Below, one piece after another: positions 1 through 6,419 of a stretch of DNA of 10,820 nt (the first letter of the stretch is position 1; every line of letters begins with the position of its first letter). Source of the stretch: DATCLA01 sp036564195 (GTDB lineage: Bacteria > Bacillota > UBA4882 > UBA8346); the NCBI GenBank assembly GCA_036564195.1, contig DATCLA010000055.1, positions 1 to 10,820 of the forward strand, read 5' to 3'. The notes beneath the pieces were generated by a model. The model saw only the letters and a program-made list of their open reading frames with translations. It was not told the origin of the DNA and made no database searches. The translations under genes and the position numbers were made by a program.

Positions 1-17
1 ATCTAATGTCACTAACT

Positions 18-59
18 CTGATAATTTATAAATACCATAGAAAATTTTATAATTATCAG
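18..59. repeat. AT-rich imperfect inverted repeat
   Basis: CTGATAATT (18-26) is the exact reverse complement of 51-59. After one bulged base the pairing continues between 28-32 and 46-50, leaving a 13-nt loop. The hairpin lies about 175 bp beyond the stop codon of the minus-strand glutamate-synthase-like gene and has no clear T-run on either strand. A terminator is possible but chance pairing in very AT-rich DNA is equally likely. I see no gene in the first 234 bases. Confidence 0.25.
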
Positions 60-234
60 CTACTGTTAGTATGTAGTAAACAAAGCTTAAACCGGAAATA
101 TGTAATTCCTTAACTTAAAATCCTCGTACAAATGTAATTCAGACAACCTATTAAATTATATACGCTTACTATTTTATTTATGCCACTCTGTCCCTAAAGA
201 TAAGGAAAATATTTACGTCCTTCACTATAAATGG

Positions 235-1587
235 CTAATTAGGTTGTAAATAGGTAACTTTAGCAATTTCCGCATATAGGGGATCCAGCGCTACCAGATC
301 ATCCCGGTTAAACTCATTGAGCCCGCGTTTACCCAGGCAACGGGCTAACATTTCCAACTCCCGAGTACAGCTTTCCAAGAAATAGTACAAATGTTGGGCA
401 CCAAGATCAGCATTGTATTTATGCTTTTCCTTCCCGTCACTGTATAGCAAACCGGTAGGGGGTTCCCAGGGCAGCGTTTTGGTAGTCTGCGTGTGGGCCT
501 GAACTATCGCAGTGATTGTACCGATCAGTACCGCGTCGGCCCCCAAAGCCAGACATTTGGCAAAGTCAGCCGGGTTGACCAAACACCCTCCCGCCACCAG
601 GGAAACTTGGTCCTTCCACTTAGTCCCGTTAAGATATTGGGTCGCCCGGCATAAGGCCGGCAATAGTGGCAGACCGGTATCATCCATGAACAACGGTATT
701 CCTCCGTGAGTCCCGGCCTCCAGCCCGTCAAAAGTGAGCACATCCACACCACCCCGGAGCATAATCTCTATTTCTTCTTCGATATAATGGCTGGCGCCGA
801 ATTTAACTGAGACCGGCACCCCATTTCCAACTTCCTTTAAGGTTTGCACCAGCCGGTTCCAATCAGCCATGGTTTCTACTTCCGGCAAGCGGGCATCCAT
901 CAGGACATCTAGTCCAGGAATGGTACCATAGCGCAGGGCCACCTCCCCCCGGACCTTTTTCCCTAAAATCCGGACCGGAGCTGAACCACGTGCCGAATGT
1001 CCCAGGGCAATTTCAATCATATCAGCCTGTTTCAGGTAATGCTCGGCTTTTGACCAAAAGCCCCGAGTAAACTGCAAGGTATACTTGGCAGCATACTTAC
1101 GTTCATCTTCCAAAAAAGGACCATTACCCGAATTAGCGGCAATTCCGGCCAAAGTGGCAGCCTTGGCCAAAGCGATTTTGGCCTCGACGCTATATCCGCT
1201 GCCATAAGCTATACCGCCGATTAAGATGGGAATACTTATTTTTAGGGGTTTTCGAGCCCGTGGCCCCAAGATTACCTCAGTAAGGATTTTGTCCCCGGAG
1301 TTCAGCGGTTTCCTGGTCAAATAGACTGGGTTAAAGAGCAGCTTTTCCCATTGATAATTGCCCCGACTGGCCCCGTAGGGCCGGTTTGGAGGGATCCCCT
1401 CTTCCGCTCGGATCTGGGCCTCAAAAAGGTCTTTCCAAGATATTTTGCGGATCAGGTTCAGATAGACCAGCAATGCTTCAGCATTAATTTTTTTTAAAGC
1501 ACTTCTCATTTTAAGCAGCACAGTGGTTACAGATAATCCTAGCCCGGCCCCGGTACCGATTAACATTGCTAAAACCAGCCAGAACAT
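235..1587 (-). CDS. Membrane-anchored FMN-binding glutamate synthase domain protein
   Basis: This 450-residue protein belongs to the glutamate synthase large-subunit-like family (COG0069, FMN-binding TIM barrel). Residues 2-25 form one hydrophobic segment followed by KMRSALKK, which suggests an N-terminal anchor with the catalytic part in the cytoplasm. Barrel signatures are PVSVKFGA (258-265), the TFDGLEAGTHGG stretch (285-296), GLPLLPAL (305-312) and the phosphate-binding VAGGCLVNPADF...LGADAVLIGT (331-357). The CX5CX4C ligands of the 3Fe-4S cluster in classical glutamate synthase are absent; the cysteines present (313, 335, 345, 407, 417) do not fit that pattern. There is no amidotransferase domain and no small-subunit gene nearby, so classical glutamate synthesis is doubtful and the substrate is unknown. 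ATG lies 11 bases after a GGAGGG site (1599-1604). The gene stands alone, with a nested inverted repeat in its leader. Confidence 0.86.
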   Translation of the reverse strand: MFWLVLAMLIGTGAGLGLSVTTVLLKMRSALKKINAEALLVYLNLIRKISWKDLFEAQIRAEEGIPPNRPYGASRGNYQWEKLLFNPVYLTRKPLNSGDKILTEVILGPRARKPLKISIPILIGGIAYGSGYSVEAKIALAKAATLAGIAANSGNGPFLEDERKYAAKYTLQFTRGFWSKAEHYLKQADMIEIALGHSARGSAPVRILGKKVRGEVALRYGTIPGLDVLMDARLPEVETMADWNRLVQTLKEVGNGVPVSVKFGASHYIEEEIEIMLRGGVDVLTFDGLEAGTHGGIPLFMDDTGLPLLPALCRATQYLNGTKWKDQVSLVAGGCLVNPADFAKCLALGADAVLIGTITAIVQAHTQTTKTLPWEPPTGLLYSDGKEKHKYNADLGAQHLYYFLESCTRELEMLARCLGKRGLNEFNRDDLVALDPLYAEIAKVTYLQPN

Positions 1588-1612
1588 TAGTAAATTTTCC
1601 CTCCATATAATA

Positions 1613-1640
1613 AAACAAGCCTTGTTTCGAAGGCTTGTTT
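1613..1640 (-). promoter_or_regulatory. Nested inverted repeat in the leader of the glutamate-synthase-like gene
   Basis: AAACAAGCCT (1613-1622) pairs perfectly with AGGCTTGTTT (1631-1640) around an 8-nt loop. An overlapping alternative, AAACAAG-C-CTTGTTT (1613-1627), is also a perfect inverted repeat, because CTTGTTT occurs twice (1621-1627 and 1634-1640). Read on the minus strand, the longer hairpin ends in a T-rich stretch (GTTTTATTATAT) and sits 8 bases before the Shine-Dalgarno sequence. It could be an attenuator, a structure masking the ribosome site, or a dimer-bound operator. The sequence alone does not decide between these. Confidence 0.5.
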
Positions 1641-2156
1641 CCTTATTATGCCCTAAGCTGTTGCAAGTAAATCATACTTGATAAACAGTAACCTCACTTT
1701 GCAAATTGCCCTAATACTTTATCTAAAATTTTATTCTTTTTCCTATTACACCCTAATTTTCCTACTAATAAAGACATGTTAAAATAATTGTTGTCAATAA
1801 TAGGAAATTAAGCTTAAAAATAGAATCTTAAAACAGTATCACTTTCATCTTAAAGTGTCCTTTTGGGTGAAATTACCCTTTGAAGTTGCCGGCTTGCAGT
1901 TTTCCGGATCACCCTGACTATTTTTTAAATCGTATAATCTAGCTTGCATAGATTTTCGTTCTACTTACCAAAGATATTCAGTGAGCTGCCGCAAAATTTA
2001 GGGACTCAATTAAACTCTTTCTTTAATATTCCGGAAGAACGGTTCTGATCCGCTTACAACTGCTGCAACCGGAAAACGCCATAAAAAGGGGCGTTCTTAG
2101 CCGTATACAAGGTTAATATTAAATGAAATTATCAAAGCAAAGGAGGCTGTAACAAC
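1641..2156. other. Intergenic region between divergent genes, no gene recognised
   Basis: This spacer separates the minus-strand glutamate-synthase-like gene from the plus-strand aldo/keto reductase and should hold both promoters. A perfect TATAAT lies at 1933-1938 on the plus strand but has no good -35 box at 16-18 bases. Short hairpins are visible at 1840-1857 (CACTTT/AAAGTG) and 2075-2095 (AACGCC/GGCGTT), both with stems of only 6 bp. I could not fit a known riboswitch class. Short open frames occur on the minus strand near 2020-2090 but have no ribosome site and no recognisable product. A strong AGGAGG at 2141-2146 serves the next gene. Confidence 0.5.
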
Positions 2157-3335
2157 ATGCAATACCGCAAGTTCGGCAGGTTAGATTTTAAAGTATCCGC
2201 CTTGGGGTTCGGCGCCATGCGTCTGCCGATCAAGCAAGGTCAGATCGACGATGAAGAAGCGACCCTGATGCTCCGGTACTCCATTGACCATGGTGTTAAT
2301 TACATTGATACCGCTTATCTTTACCATGAGGGAACTAGTGAGGGCTTAGTGGGACGAGCCTTACAGGATGGATATAGAGAAAAAGTCAAGGTTGCAACCA
2401 AATTACCGGTTTGGTTGGTAAATCAACCCGAGGATTTTGACAAGTTCCTCAATCAACAGCTCCAACGCTTACAGATGGAACAGATCGACTTTTACCTCTT
2501 CCATTCATTAAACAGAGCATCCTGGCAGAAAATACGCGATCTGGATGTTTTAAAATGGGCTGAAAAGGCCATGGCCGACGGCAGTTTTCGCTATTTAGGC
2601 TTCTCCTTCCATGGCAACTACGAAGAATTTGTAGAAATTATTGATGCTTATGACTGGGATATGTGTCAGATCCAGTACAATTACATGGACATCCAAAACC
2701 AAGCAGGTGTCAATGGCCTGAAATATGCAGCGGACAAAGGGATTGCCGTAGTAATCATGGAACCGCTCTTAGGAGGACTTCTGATTGGGCCACCCCAACC
2801 AGTACAAGCAATCTGGGATCAGGCAACGATTCAGCGTACCCCGGCAGGTTGGGGACTGCATTGGCTCTGGAACCAACCGGAAGTTACCACGGTGCTCAGT
2901 GGTATGAGTACTCTGGAACAGGTCAAAGAAAATGTGGCCTTGGCCGCTGCTTCCGGTGTGGGGATCTTAACCGATGAAGAGTTGGCCCTCTATGACCGGG
3001 TTCGCGCCAAATACCGGGAACTGACCGCCATTACTTGCACTCAGTGCCGGTATTGTATGCCTTGTCCCCAAGGAGTGGATATCCCGGAAAACTTCAAAAA
3101 TTATAATAACGGAATCATGTTTAACAAACCCGAAAACGCCCGGAGCCAATATGCCTGGTGGAAATATGCCTATGAAGTACAAAAAAGCGCCGTCGCGGAT
3201 ATCCGCGCGGCAAACTGCATTCAATGCCGGCAATGTGAGAGTAAATGTCCTCAGAAGATCCCCATCAGTAAATGGATGAAAACCGTAGCTACTGTATTGG
3301 GTGAAGGCAAACCATTTGTGACAAAATTGGAATAA
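2157..3335 (+). CDS. Aldo/keto reductase with C-terminal double [4Fe-4S] ferredoxin domain
   Basis: This 392-residue protein matches the COG1453 type of predicted oxidoreductase. An aldo/keto reductase barrel (about 1-285) is fused to a ferredoxin-like tail (about 290-370). The reductase catalytic tetrad is visible: D51 and Y56 (in DTAYLYHEG), K82 and H116 (in YLFHSL). The tail has C294, C297, C300 and C303 followed by P, then C354, C357, C360 and C364 followed by P, enough for two [4Fe-4S] clusters. The protein is probably cytoplasmic and reduces or oxidises a carbonyl substrate, perhaps exchanging electrons with ferredoxin instead of, or as well as, NAD(P)H; the substrate cannot be told. 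ATG follows AGGAGG (2141-2146) at 10 bases. It appears to be a single-gene unit, closed by a hairpin at 3383-3417. Confidence 0.95.
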   Translation: MQYRKFGRLDFKVSALGFGAMRLPIKQGQIDDEEATLMLRYSIDHGVNYIDTAYLYHEGTSEGLVGRALQDGYREKVKVATKLPVWLVNQPEDFDKFLNQQLQRLQMEQIDFYLFHSLNRASWQKIRDLDVLKWAEKAMADGSFRYLGFSFHGNYEEFVEIIDAYDWDMCQIQYNYMDIQNQAGVNGLKYAADKGIAVVIMEPLLGGLLIGPPQPVQAIWDQATIQRTPAGWGLHWLWNQPEVTTVLSGMSTLEQVKENVALAAASGVGILTDEELALYDRVRAKYRELTAITCTQCRYCMPCPQGVDIPENFKNYNNGIMFNKPENARSQYAWWKYAYEVQKSAVADIRAANCIQCRQCESKCPQKIPISKWMKTVATVLGEGKPFVTKLE

Positions 3336-3382
3336 TACAACGGAAAATACTAAAAGTAATCAAACTACTATTTAACTTAACA

Positions 3383-3417
3383 AAGGGACGGAGTATTGGT
3401 CAATATTTCCGTCCCTT
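3383..3417 (+). terminator. Hairpin after the aldo/keto reductase gene
   Basis: AAGGGACGGA (3383-3392) pairs perfectly with TCCGTCCCTT (3408-3417). A second helix inside the loop, TATTG (3394-3398) with CAATA (3401-3405), makes a long two-part hairpin. It starts 47 bases after the reductase stop codon. The following sequence (AATCATT) is only a weak U-tract, so termination may be inefficient, or the hairpin may protect the 3' end of the message. Confidence 0.6.
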
Positions 3418-3528
3418 AATCATTGAAAAATTCCACATTGGAGAATTCCAAGAGGACAATTATTAAAGCGGACAATCGGGATATTTTTACGTCTCATTGT
3501 AAAACCGGCAGTTCCTGATGGTAGTACT

Positions 3529-3540
3529 TAATTCGAATTA
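3529..3540. repeat. 12-bp perfect palindrome TAATTCGAATTA
   Basis: The palindrome lies in the spacer between the reductase hairpin and the tRNA terminator. It could be a protein-binding site, but nothing nearby needs an operator: both flanking units end here. A chance palindrome in AT-rich DNA is quite possible. Confidence 0.2.
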
Positions 3541-3571
3541 GAAATTGGTCAAATAAAACTAACTAAAACGA

Positions 3572-3594
3572 AACCTCCGTCAACAACGGAGGTT
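3572..3594 (-). terminator. Rho-independent terminator of tRNA-Leu
   Basis: AACCTCCGT (3572-3580) and ACGGAGGTT (3586-3594) form a perfect 9-bp stem with a 5-nt loop. On the minus strand the stem is followed by TTTCGTTTTAG, a good U-rich tail. It sits 21 bases downstream of the encoded CCA end of tRNA-Leu and is correctly oriented to end that transcript. Confidence 0.85.
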
Positions 3595-3615
3595 AATTAC
3601 GAGATTTATTATGGC

Positions 3616-3702
3616 TGGTGCCGAAGGCGGGATTTGAACCCGCACGGGAGTACTCCCACTGCGCCCTGAACGCAGCGCGTCTGCCAATTCCACCACTTCG
3701 GC
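3616..3702 (-). tRNA. tRNA-Leu (anticodon CAG)
   Basis: This is an 87-nt class II tRNA read on the minus strand. The acceptor GCCGAAG pairs with CTTCGGC, followed by discriminator A and an encoded CCA. The D-arm region GTGGAATTGGCAGAC is typical of bacterial leucine tRNAs. The anticodon stem CTGCG/CGCAG closes the loop TTCAGGG, giving anticodon CAG, which reads codon CUG. The long variable arm GGGAG-TA-CTCCC and the T-arm GCGGG-TTCAAAT-CCCGC are both fully paired. It forms its own unit, with a promoter at 3717-3745 and a terminator at 3572-3594. Confidence 0.97.
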
Positions 3703-3716
3703 ACGTCGTGATTCAT

Positions 3717-3745
3717 ATTATAAAAGATTTTTGTCCGTCTGTAAA
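3717..3745 (-). promoter_or_regulatory. Promoter of tRNA-Leu
   Basis: On the minus strand a -35 box TTTACA (3740-3745, five of six consensus bases) is separated by exactly 17 bases from a perfect -10 box TATAAT (3717-3722). Transcription would start near 3710, leaving a very short leader before the mature tRNA 5' end at 3702. This is the best sigma-70/sigma-A type promoter in the window. Confidence 0.88.
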
Positions 3746-4035
3746 GGGCCAAATGTTAAGAATTTTTGGAAATCTAACTCTTTTAACTTGATAGTAAATC
3801 CCGCAGTTATATAAACAGCTACTGGCTCCGGAGCTCCTCCCTGGTTATACCGACAATGCGCTGCCCAAAGATAATAATGAACTTCCGTTCCCGCCGGATC
3901 CGGATTTTCAGTTTCCCTTAATTTTTAAGCTAATCAAATTTCATATTCATAGTATAGCAGGATTAACGTCATTAATATGGAAATAATTTATTTATACTAT
4001 TAATTCTAGGAATGTTTATAAGGAGGACAGCACTG
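3746..4035. other. Spacer upstream of the aminotransferase, possible coding relic
   Basis: This stretch lies between the tRNA promoter and the aminotransferase start. No intact gene is recognised. On the minus strand, 3917 to 3819 is open for 32 codons between stops and translates to a protein-like string (core KFIIIFGQRIVGITREELRS) but has no ATG, GTG or TTG start. An overlapping minus-strand frame is also open. Either could be an eroded gene end or chance. The last 50 bases are AT-rich, contain a weak -10-like TATACT (3993-3998) without a clear -35, and end in the aminotransferase ribosome site AAGGAGG (4020-4026). Confidence 0.3.
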
Positions 4036-5229
4036 ATGTCTATCGCTGTAAAAATCCGTGAGTCGCTTAGCAACGCCTCATTCATCCGGAAAATGTTTGA
4101 ACAAGGCGAGGCGTTACGTAAGCTTCACGGCGCTGAAAATGTCTATGATTTTACCCTCGGCAACCCGGATCTGGAACCGCCAGCAACCTTTAAAGAGCGC
4201 CTGAAAGATTTAGCCGAACACCCCGTACCCGGAATGCATAAATACATGAGTAACGCTGGTTATGAGGAGACCAGGCAAGCTATAGCGGACTATCTTAACC
4301 GGGCCACCGGACAGAACCTCACCGCTAATCATGTCCTGATGACTGTCGGTGCCGGCGGTGGGTTGAATGTAATCTTTAAGACCCTACTTAACCCCGGTGA
4401 TGAAGTACTGGTTAACTCACCCTACTTTGTCGAATACGGTTTTTACATCGACAATTATCAGGGAAAACTGGTGGTAGTTAAATCCCGGCCCGACTTCCAG
4501 TTAGATTTGGCAGCCATTGAGCAGGCACTGACCCCGCGGACTAAAGCGATCTTGATCAACTCACCTAATAACCCTACCGGAGTAGTTTATACCGAGAAAA
4601 TTTTACGTGATCTAGCGGCACTGCTCCGCCGGAAAGAAGCTGAGTTCGGTACGGTCATCTATCTGATCTCCGACGAACCCTATGCCGGTTTAGTCTATGA
4701 CGGTGTGAAAGTCCCTCCGGTCTTAAGTATCTTTGATCATGCCATTGTGGTTACTTCCCACAGTAAGGATCTGGCCTTGCCGGGCGAACGCATCGGCTAT
4801 GTCGCCATCAACCCGAAGATTCCCGAAGCGGAGACCCTCTTTAACGGCTTGGTCTTTGCCAACCGGGTGCTGGGGTTTGTAAATGCTCCCGCTTTGATGC
4901 AGCGTCTCGTCACCGGAATGCAGGGTCAAGTTGCCGGAGTGGAGATTTACCGGGAACGTCGTGACCTTTTGTACAACCATTTAGTCAGCATCGGCTTTGA
5001 AGTGGTCAAACCCCAGGGCGCCTTCTACCTCTTTCCGAAAAGTCCGATCCCGGATGATGTTGCCTTCATTAATTCCGCTTTAAAGTATAATCTGTTACTG
5101 GTTCCCGGCAGCGGTTTTGCCTGCCCGGGTTATTTCCGGATCGCCTACTGTGTCGCGAAAGACACCATTGTCCGTTCATTACCGTACTTTTCAAAATTGG
5201 CTGCAGAATACGGTTTGAAAAAAGCTTAA
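4036..5229 (+). CDS. Class I/II PLP-dependent aminotransferase
   Basis: The protein has 397 residues, a normal length for fold-type I aminotransferases of the aspartate/aromatic family. Visible signatures are the N-terminal FTLGNPDLEPP (39-49), MTVGAGGGLN for the PLP phosphate region (102-111), SPNNPTG (176-182), SDEPY (212-216, D213 for the pyridine nitrogen), SHSKDLALPGERIG (241-254, with K244 the Schiff-base lysine) and FRIAY (367-371, R368 binding the substrate carboxylate). It should transfer amino groups between an amino acid and a 2-oxo acid in the cytoplasm; the side-chain specificity cannot be read. I chose the ATG at 4036 because AAGGAGG (4020-4026) lies 9 bases before it. An in-frame ATG at 4012 precedes that site and has none of its own. 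A decayed LysR-type gene follows, so any regulatory link is probably lost. Confidence 0.94.
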   Translation: MSIAVKIRESLSNASFIRKMFEQGEALRKLHGAENVYDFTLGNPDLEPPATFKERLKDLAEHPVPGMHKYMSNAGYEETRQAIADYLNRATGQNLTANHVLMTVGAGGGLNVIFKTLLNPGDEVLVNSPYFVEYGFYIDNYQGKLVVVKSRPDFQLDLAAIEQALTPRTKAILINSPNNPTGVVYTEKILRDLAALLRRKEAEFGTVIYLISDEPYAGLVYDGVKVPPVLSIFDHAIVVTSHSKDLALPGERIGYVAINPKIPEAETLFNGLVFANRVLGFVNAPALMQRLVTGMQGQVAGVEIYRERRDLLYNHLVSIGFEVVKPQGAFYLFPKSPIPDDVAFINSALKYNLLLVPGSGFACPGYFRIAYCVAKDTIVRSLPYFSKLAAEYGLKKA

Positions 5230-5261
5230 GTTTGATTTAGAAAGGAAGACCGGCATTAAAG

Positions 5262-5429
5262 GTTCAACACTTAAAATATGCAGTTGAAGTAGCTAAAGTC
5301 GGCTTAATTATCCCGGTCGCTGCGGCATAACTTAAACAGTCCGGAACATCTTGACAGGAGATTCCCGCAGCGTTGCCTTTAACCCAAAAGACTGATACGA
5401 AGCTTAACGAAAATAGAAGGCTCACTTAA
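5262..5429 (+). pseudogene. Decayed 5' end of a LysR-type regulator gene
   Basis: One reading frame gives HLKYAVEVAKVG (5268-5303), close to the opening of LysR-type helix-turn-helix domains (pattern LKYFVEVAKxGSITxAA). The next codons read L-I-I-P-V-A, each one or two substitutions from the expected S-I-T-Q-A-A. Stops follow at 5328-5330 and 5352-5354. Further on in the same frame come QEI..AL and KLNENRRLT (5400-5426), matching family blocks like REIRAL and KLFERTNRRVxLT. The distance from H to LT is 53 codons against about 54 in family members, so the relic is nearly collinear. No start codon remains, although a purine-rich AAAGGAAG (5240-5247) could be the old ribosome site. Nothing after 5430 is recognisable. 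The comparison is from memory of the family, not from a search. Confidence 0.55.
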
Positions 5430-5440
5430 GCGAATCTGAC

Positions 5441-5461
5441 AACCCCGGTTTAGTCGGGATT
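5441..5461 (-). terminator. Possible hairpin terminator of murI
   Basis: On the minus strand AATCCCG and CGGGGTT can pair over 7 bp, with one U-G wobble, around a 7-nt loop. On the plus strand the same position is a C-A mismatch, so the structure fits the minus-strand transcript better. It lies about 60 bases beyond the murI stop codon. There is no U-tract, hence the low confidence. Confidence 0.3.
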
Positions 5462-5522
5462 AATCAAGTTGCAAAAGAATCACCAAAACAGCTAATCCCT
5501 TTTAATGCTTTCTCCAAGCTTA

Positions 5523-6326
5523 CTAAACCGCCGCCTTCCTAACTACAATTTCCTGTCCTGACTTCCACAACAGTTTCACCACTTTAGCTACCTCCGCCGG
5601 TTCTCCGCTGGTATAAAAGTGGTCTATTCCCGGAGTCCCTCCCAAGTTTCTAATCCCCTTTTGTTCCAAAACCCGCCGGGTCTGCCGGGCCACCGCCGCC
5701 CCGGTATCCAGAATCAACACCTTCGGTCCGGCTATCTTTTGGATTAACGGACGTAAAAACGGATAATGGGTGCAGCCGAGAACAATGGTATCTACCTGAC
5801 GTTCCAGTAACGGATCTAAATATTGATGTAATAAGTCTTCTGCCTCCGGGTCGGCCACTTTTCCGGACTCAACCAACTCGACCAGTCCCGGCGCAGGCTG
5901 GGTATAGACTTCAATACCGGAACCGTATTGTTCCACCAAGCTTGAAAACTTCGCTCCGGTTAAGGTCAGCTTGGTGGCAAGCACCCCGATTTTGCCGTTC
6001 CGAGTGCGGTTACAGGCCGGCTTGACCGCAGGTTCCACACCTACCACCGGGACCTCCGGATGGACTTCCCGGATTTGGTCCAGTCCGGCGGCACAGGCGG
6101 AATTACAGGCTACCACAATCATTTTAGCCCCCAATTCAATGAGGTAACCGGCTACTACCAGGGTTCTTTGACGAATTTCCGGCAAGTGTTTAATTCCATA
6201 GGGGCAATGAGCGGAATCGGCCAGGTAGATTAAATGCTCATCCGGTAACAACCGCCGGATCTCTCCCAAAATCGACAAGCCGCCCACTCCGGAATCAAAA
6301 ACGCCAATCGGCGCGTTATTATCCAA
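5523..6326 (-). CDS. murI: Glutamate racemase
   Basis: This enzyme converts L-glutamate to D-glutamate, which MurD adds to the peptidoglycan precursor in the cytoplasm. With the TTG start the protein has 267 residues, the normal length. The two-cysteine catalytic machinery is intact: GVFDSGVGGLS with D11, ADSAHCPYG, VACNSA with C74, and LGCTHYPFL with C185 and H187. EPAVKPA and GVLAT are also typical. I chose TTG (6324-6326) because AGAGGGTGAT (6331-6340), close to the full anti-16S complement, sits 8 bases before it. The GTG at 6333-6335 would add three residues but lies inside that ribosome site. The gene follows rmuC on the same strand after about 93 bases. A weak promoter-like TAATAT lies in that gap, so murI may be transcribed with rmuC or alone. 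Confidence 0.96.
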   Translation of the reverse strand: MDNNAPIGVFDSGVGGLSILGEIRRLLPDEHLIYLADSAHCPYGIKHLPEIRQRTLVVAGYLIELGAKMIVVACNSACAAGLDQIREVHPEVPVVGVEPAVKPACNRTRNGKIGVLATKLTLTGAKFSSLVEQYGSGIEVYTQPAPGLVELVESGKVADPEAEDLLHQYLDPLLERQVDTIVLGCTHYPFLRPLIQKIAGPKVLILDTGAAVARQTRRVLEQKGIRNLGGTPGIDHFYTSGEPAEVAKVVKLLWKSGQEIVVRKAAV

Positions 6327-6330
6327 GAAA

Positions 6331-6340
6331 ATCACCCTCT
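6331..6340 (-). promoter_or_regulatory. Ribosome binding site that decides the murI start
   Basis: AGAGGGTGAT on the minus strand matches eight of ten bases of AGGAGGTGAT, the complement of the 16S rRNA tail. It overlaps the upstream GTG candidate, which therefore cannot use it, and is well spaced for the TTG at 6324-6326. Confidence 0.6.
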
Positions 6341-6419
6341 GTGTAATGCATATTAGTCTTGAAGGCTATTACTGGTTAAAAATATTTCTAGAAAAATCCA
6401 ATCAATCCTGTTAATTTAG

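Noticed and set aside
1933..1938. TATAAT as promoter of the aldo/keto reductase
   Set aside because: No acceptable -35 box lies 16-18 bases upstream and it is over 200 bases from the start codon, so it is mentioned only within the spacer entry.
2020..2090. Small minus-strand peptide frame containing GCSSCK
   Set aside because: There is no ribosome site, it is only about 19 codons long, and an overlapping frame looks equally plausible.
1861..2156. Riboswitch before the aldo/keto reductase gene
   Set aside because: Only short 4-6 bp stems are present, and no conserved core of a riboswitch class that I know could be fitted.
2967..3233. Minus-strand open frame opposite the ferredoxin tail of the aldo/keto reductase
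   Set aside because: It is a shadow of the real gene, with no recognisable domain and no ribosome site.
4012..4035. Upstream in-frame ATG for the aminotransferase (eight extra residues)
   Set aside because: The strong AAGGAGG site at 4020-4026 lies inside this extension and is correctly spaced for the ATG at 4036; the upstream ATG has no site of its own.
4723..4980. Minus-strand open frame inside the aminotransferase
   Set aside because: It is antisense to the catalytic region of a conserved enzyme and its product resembles nothing known.
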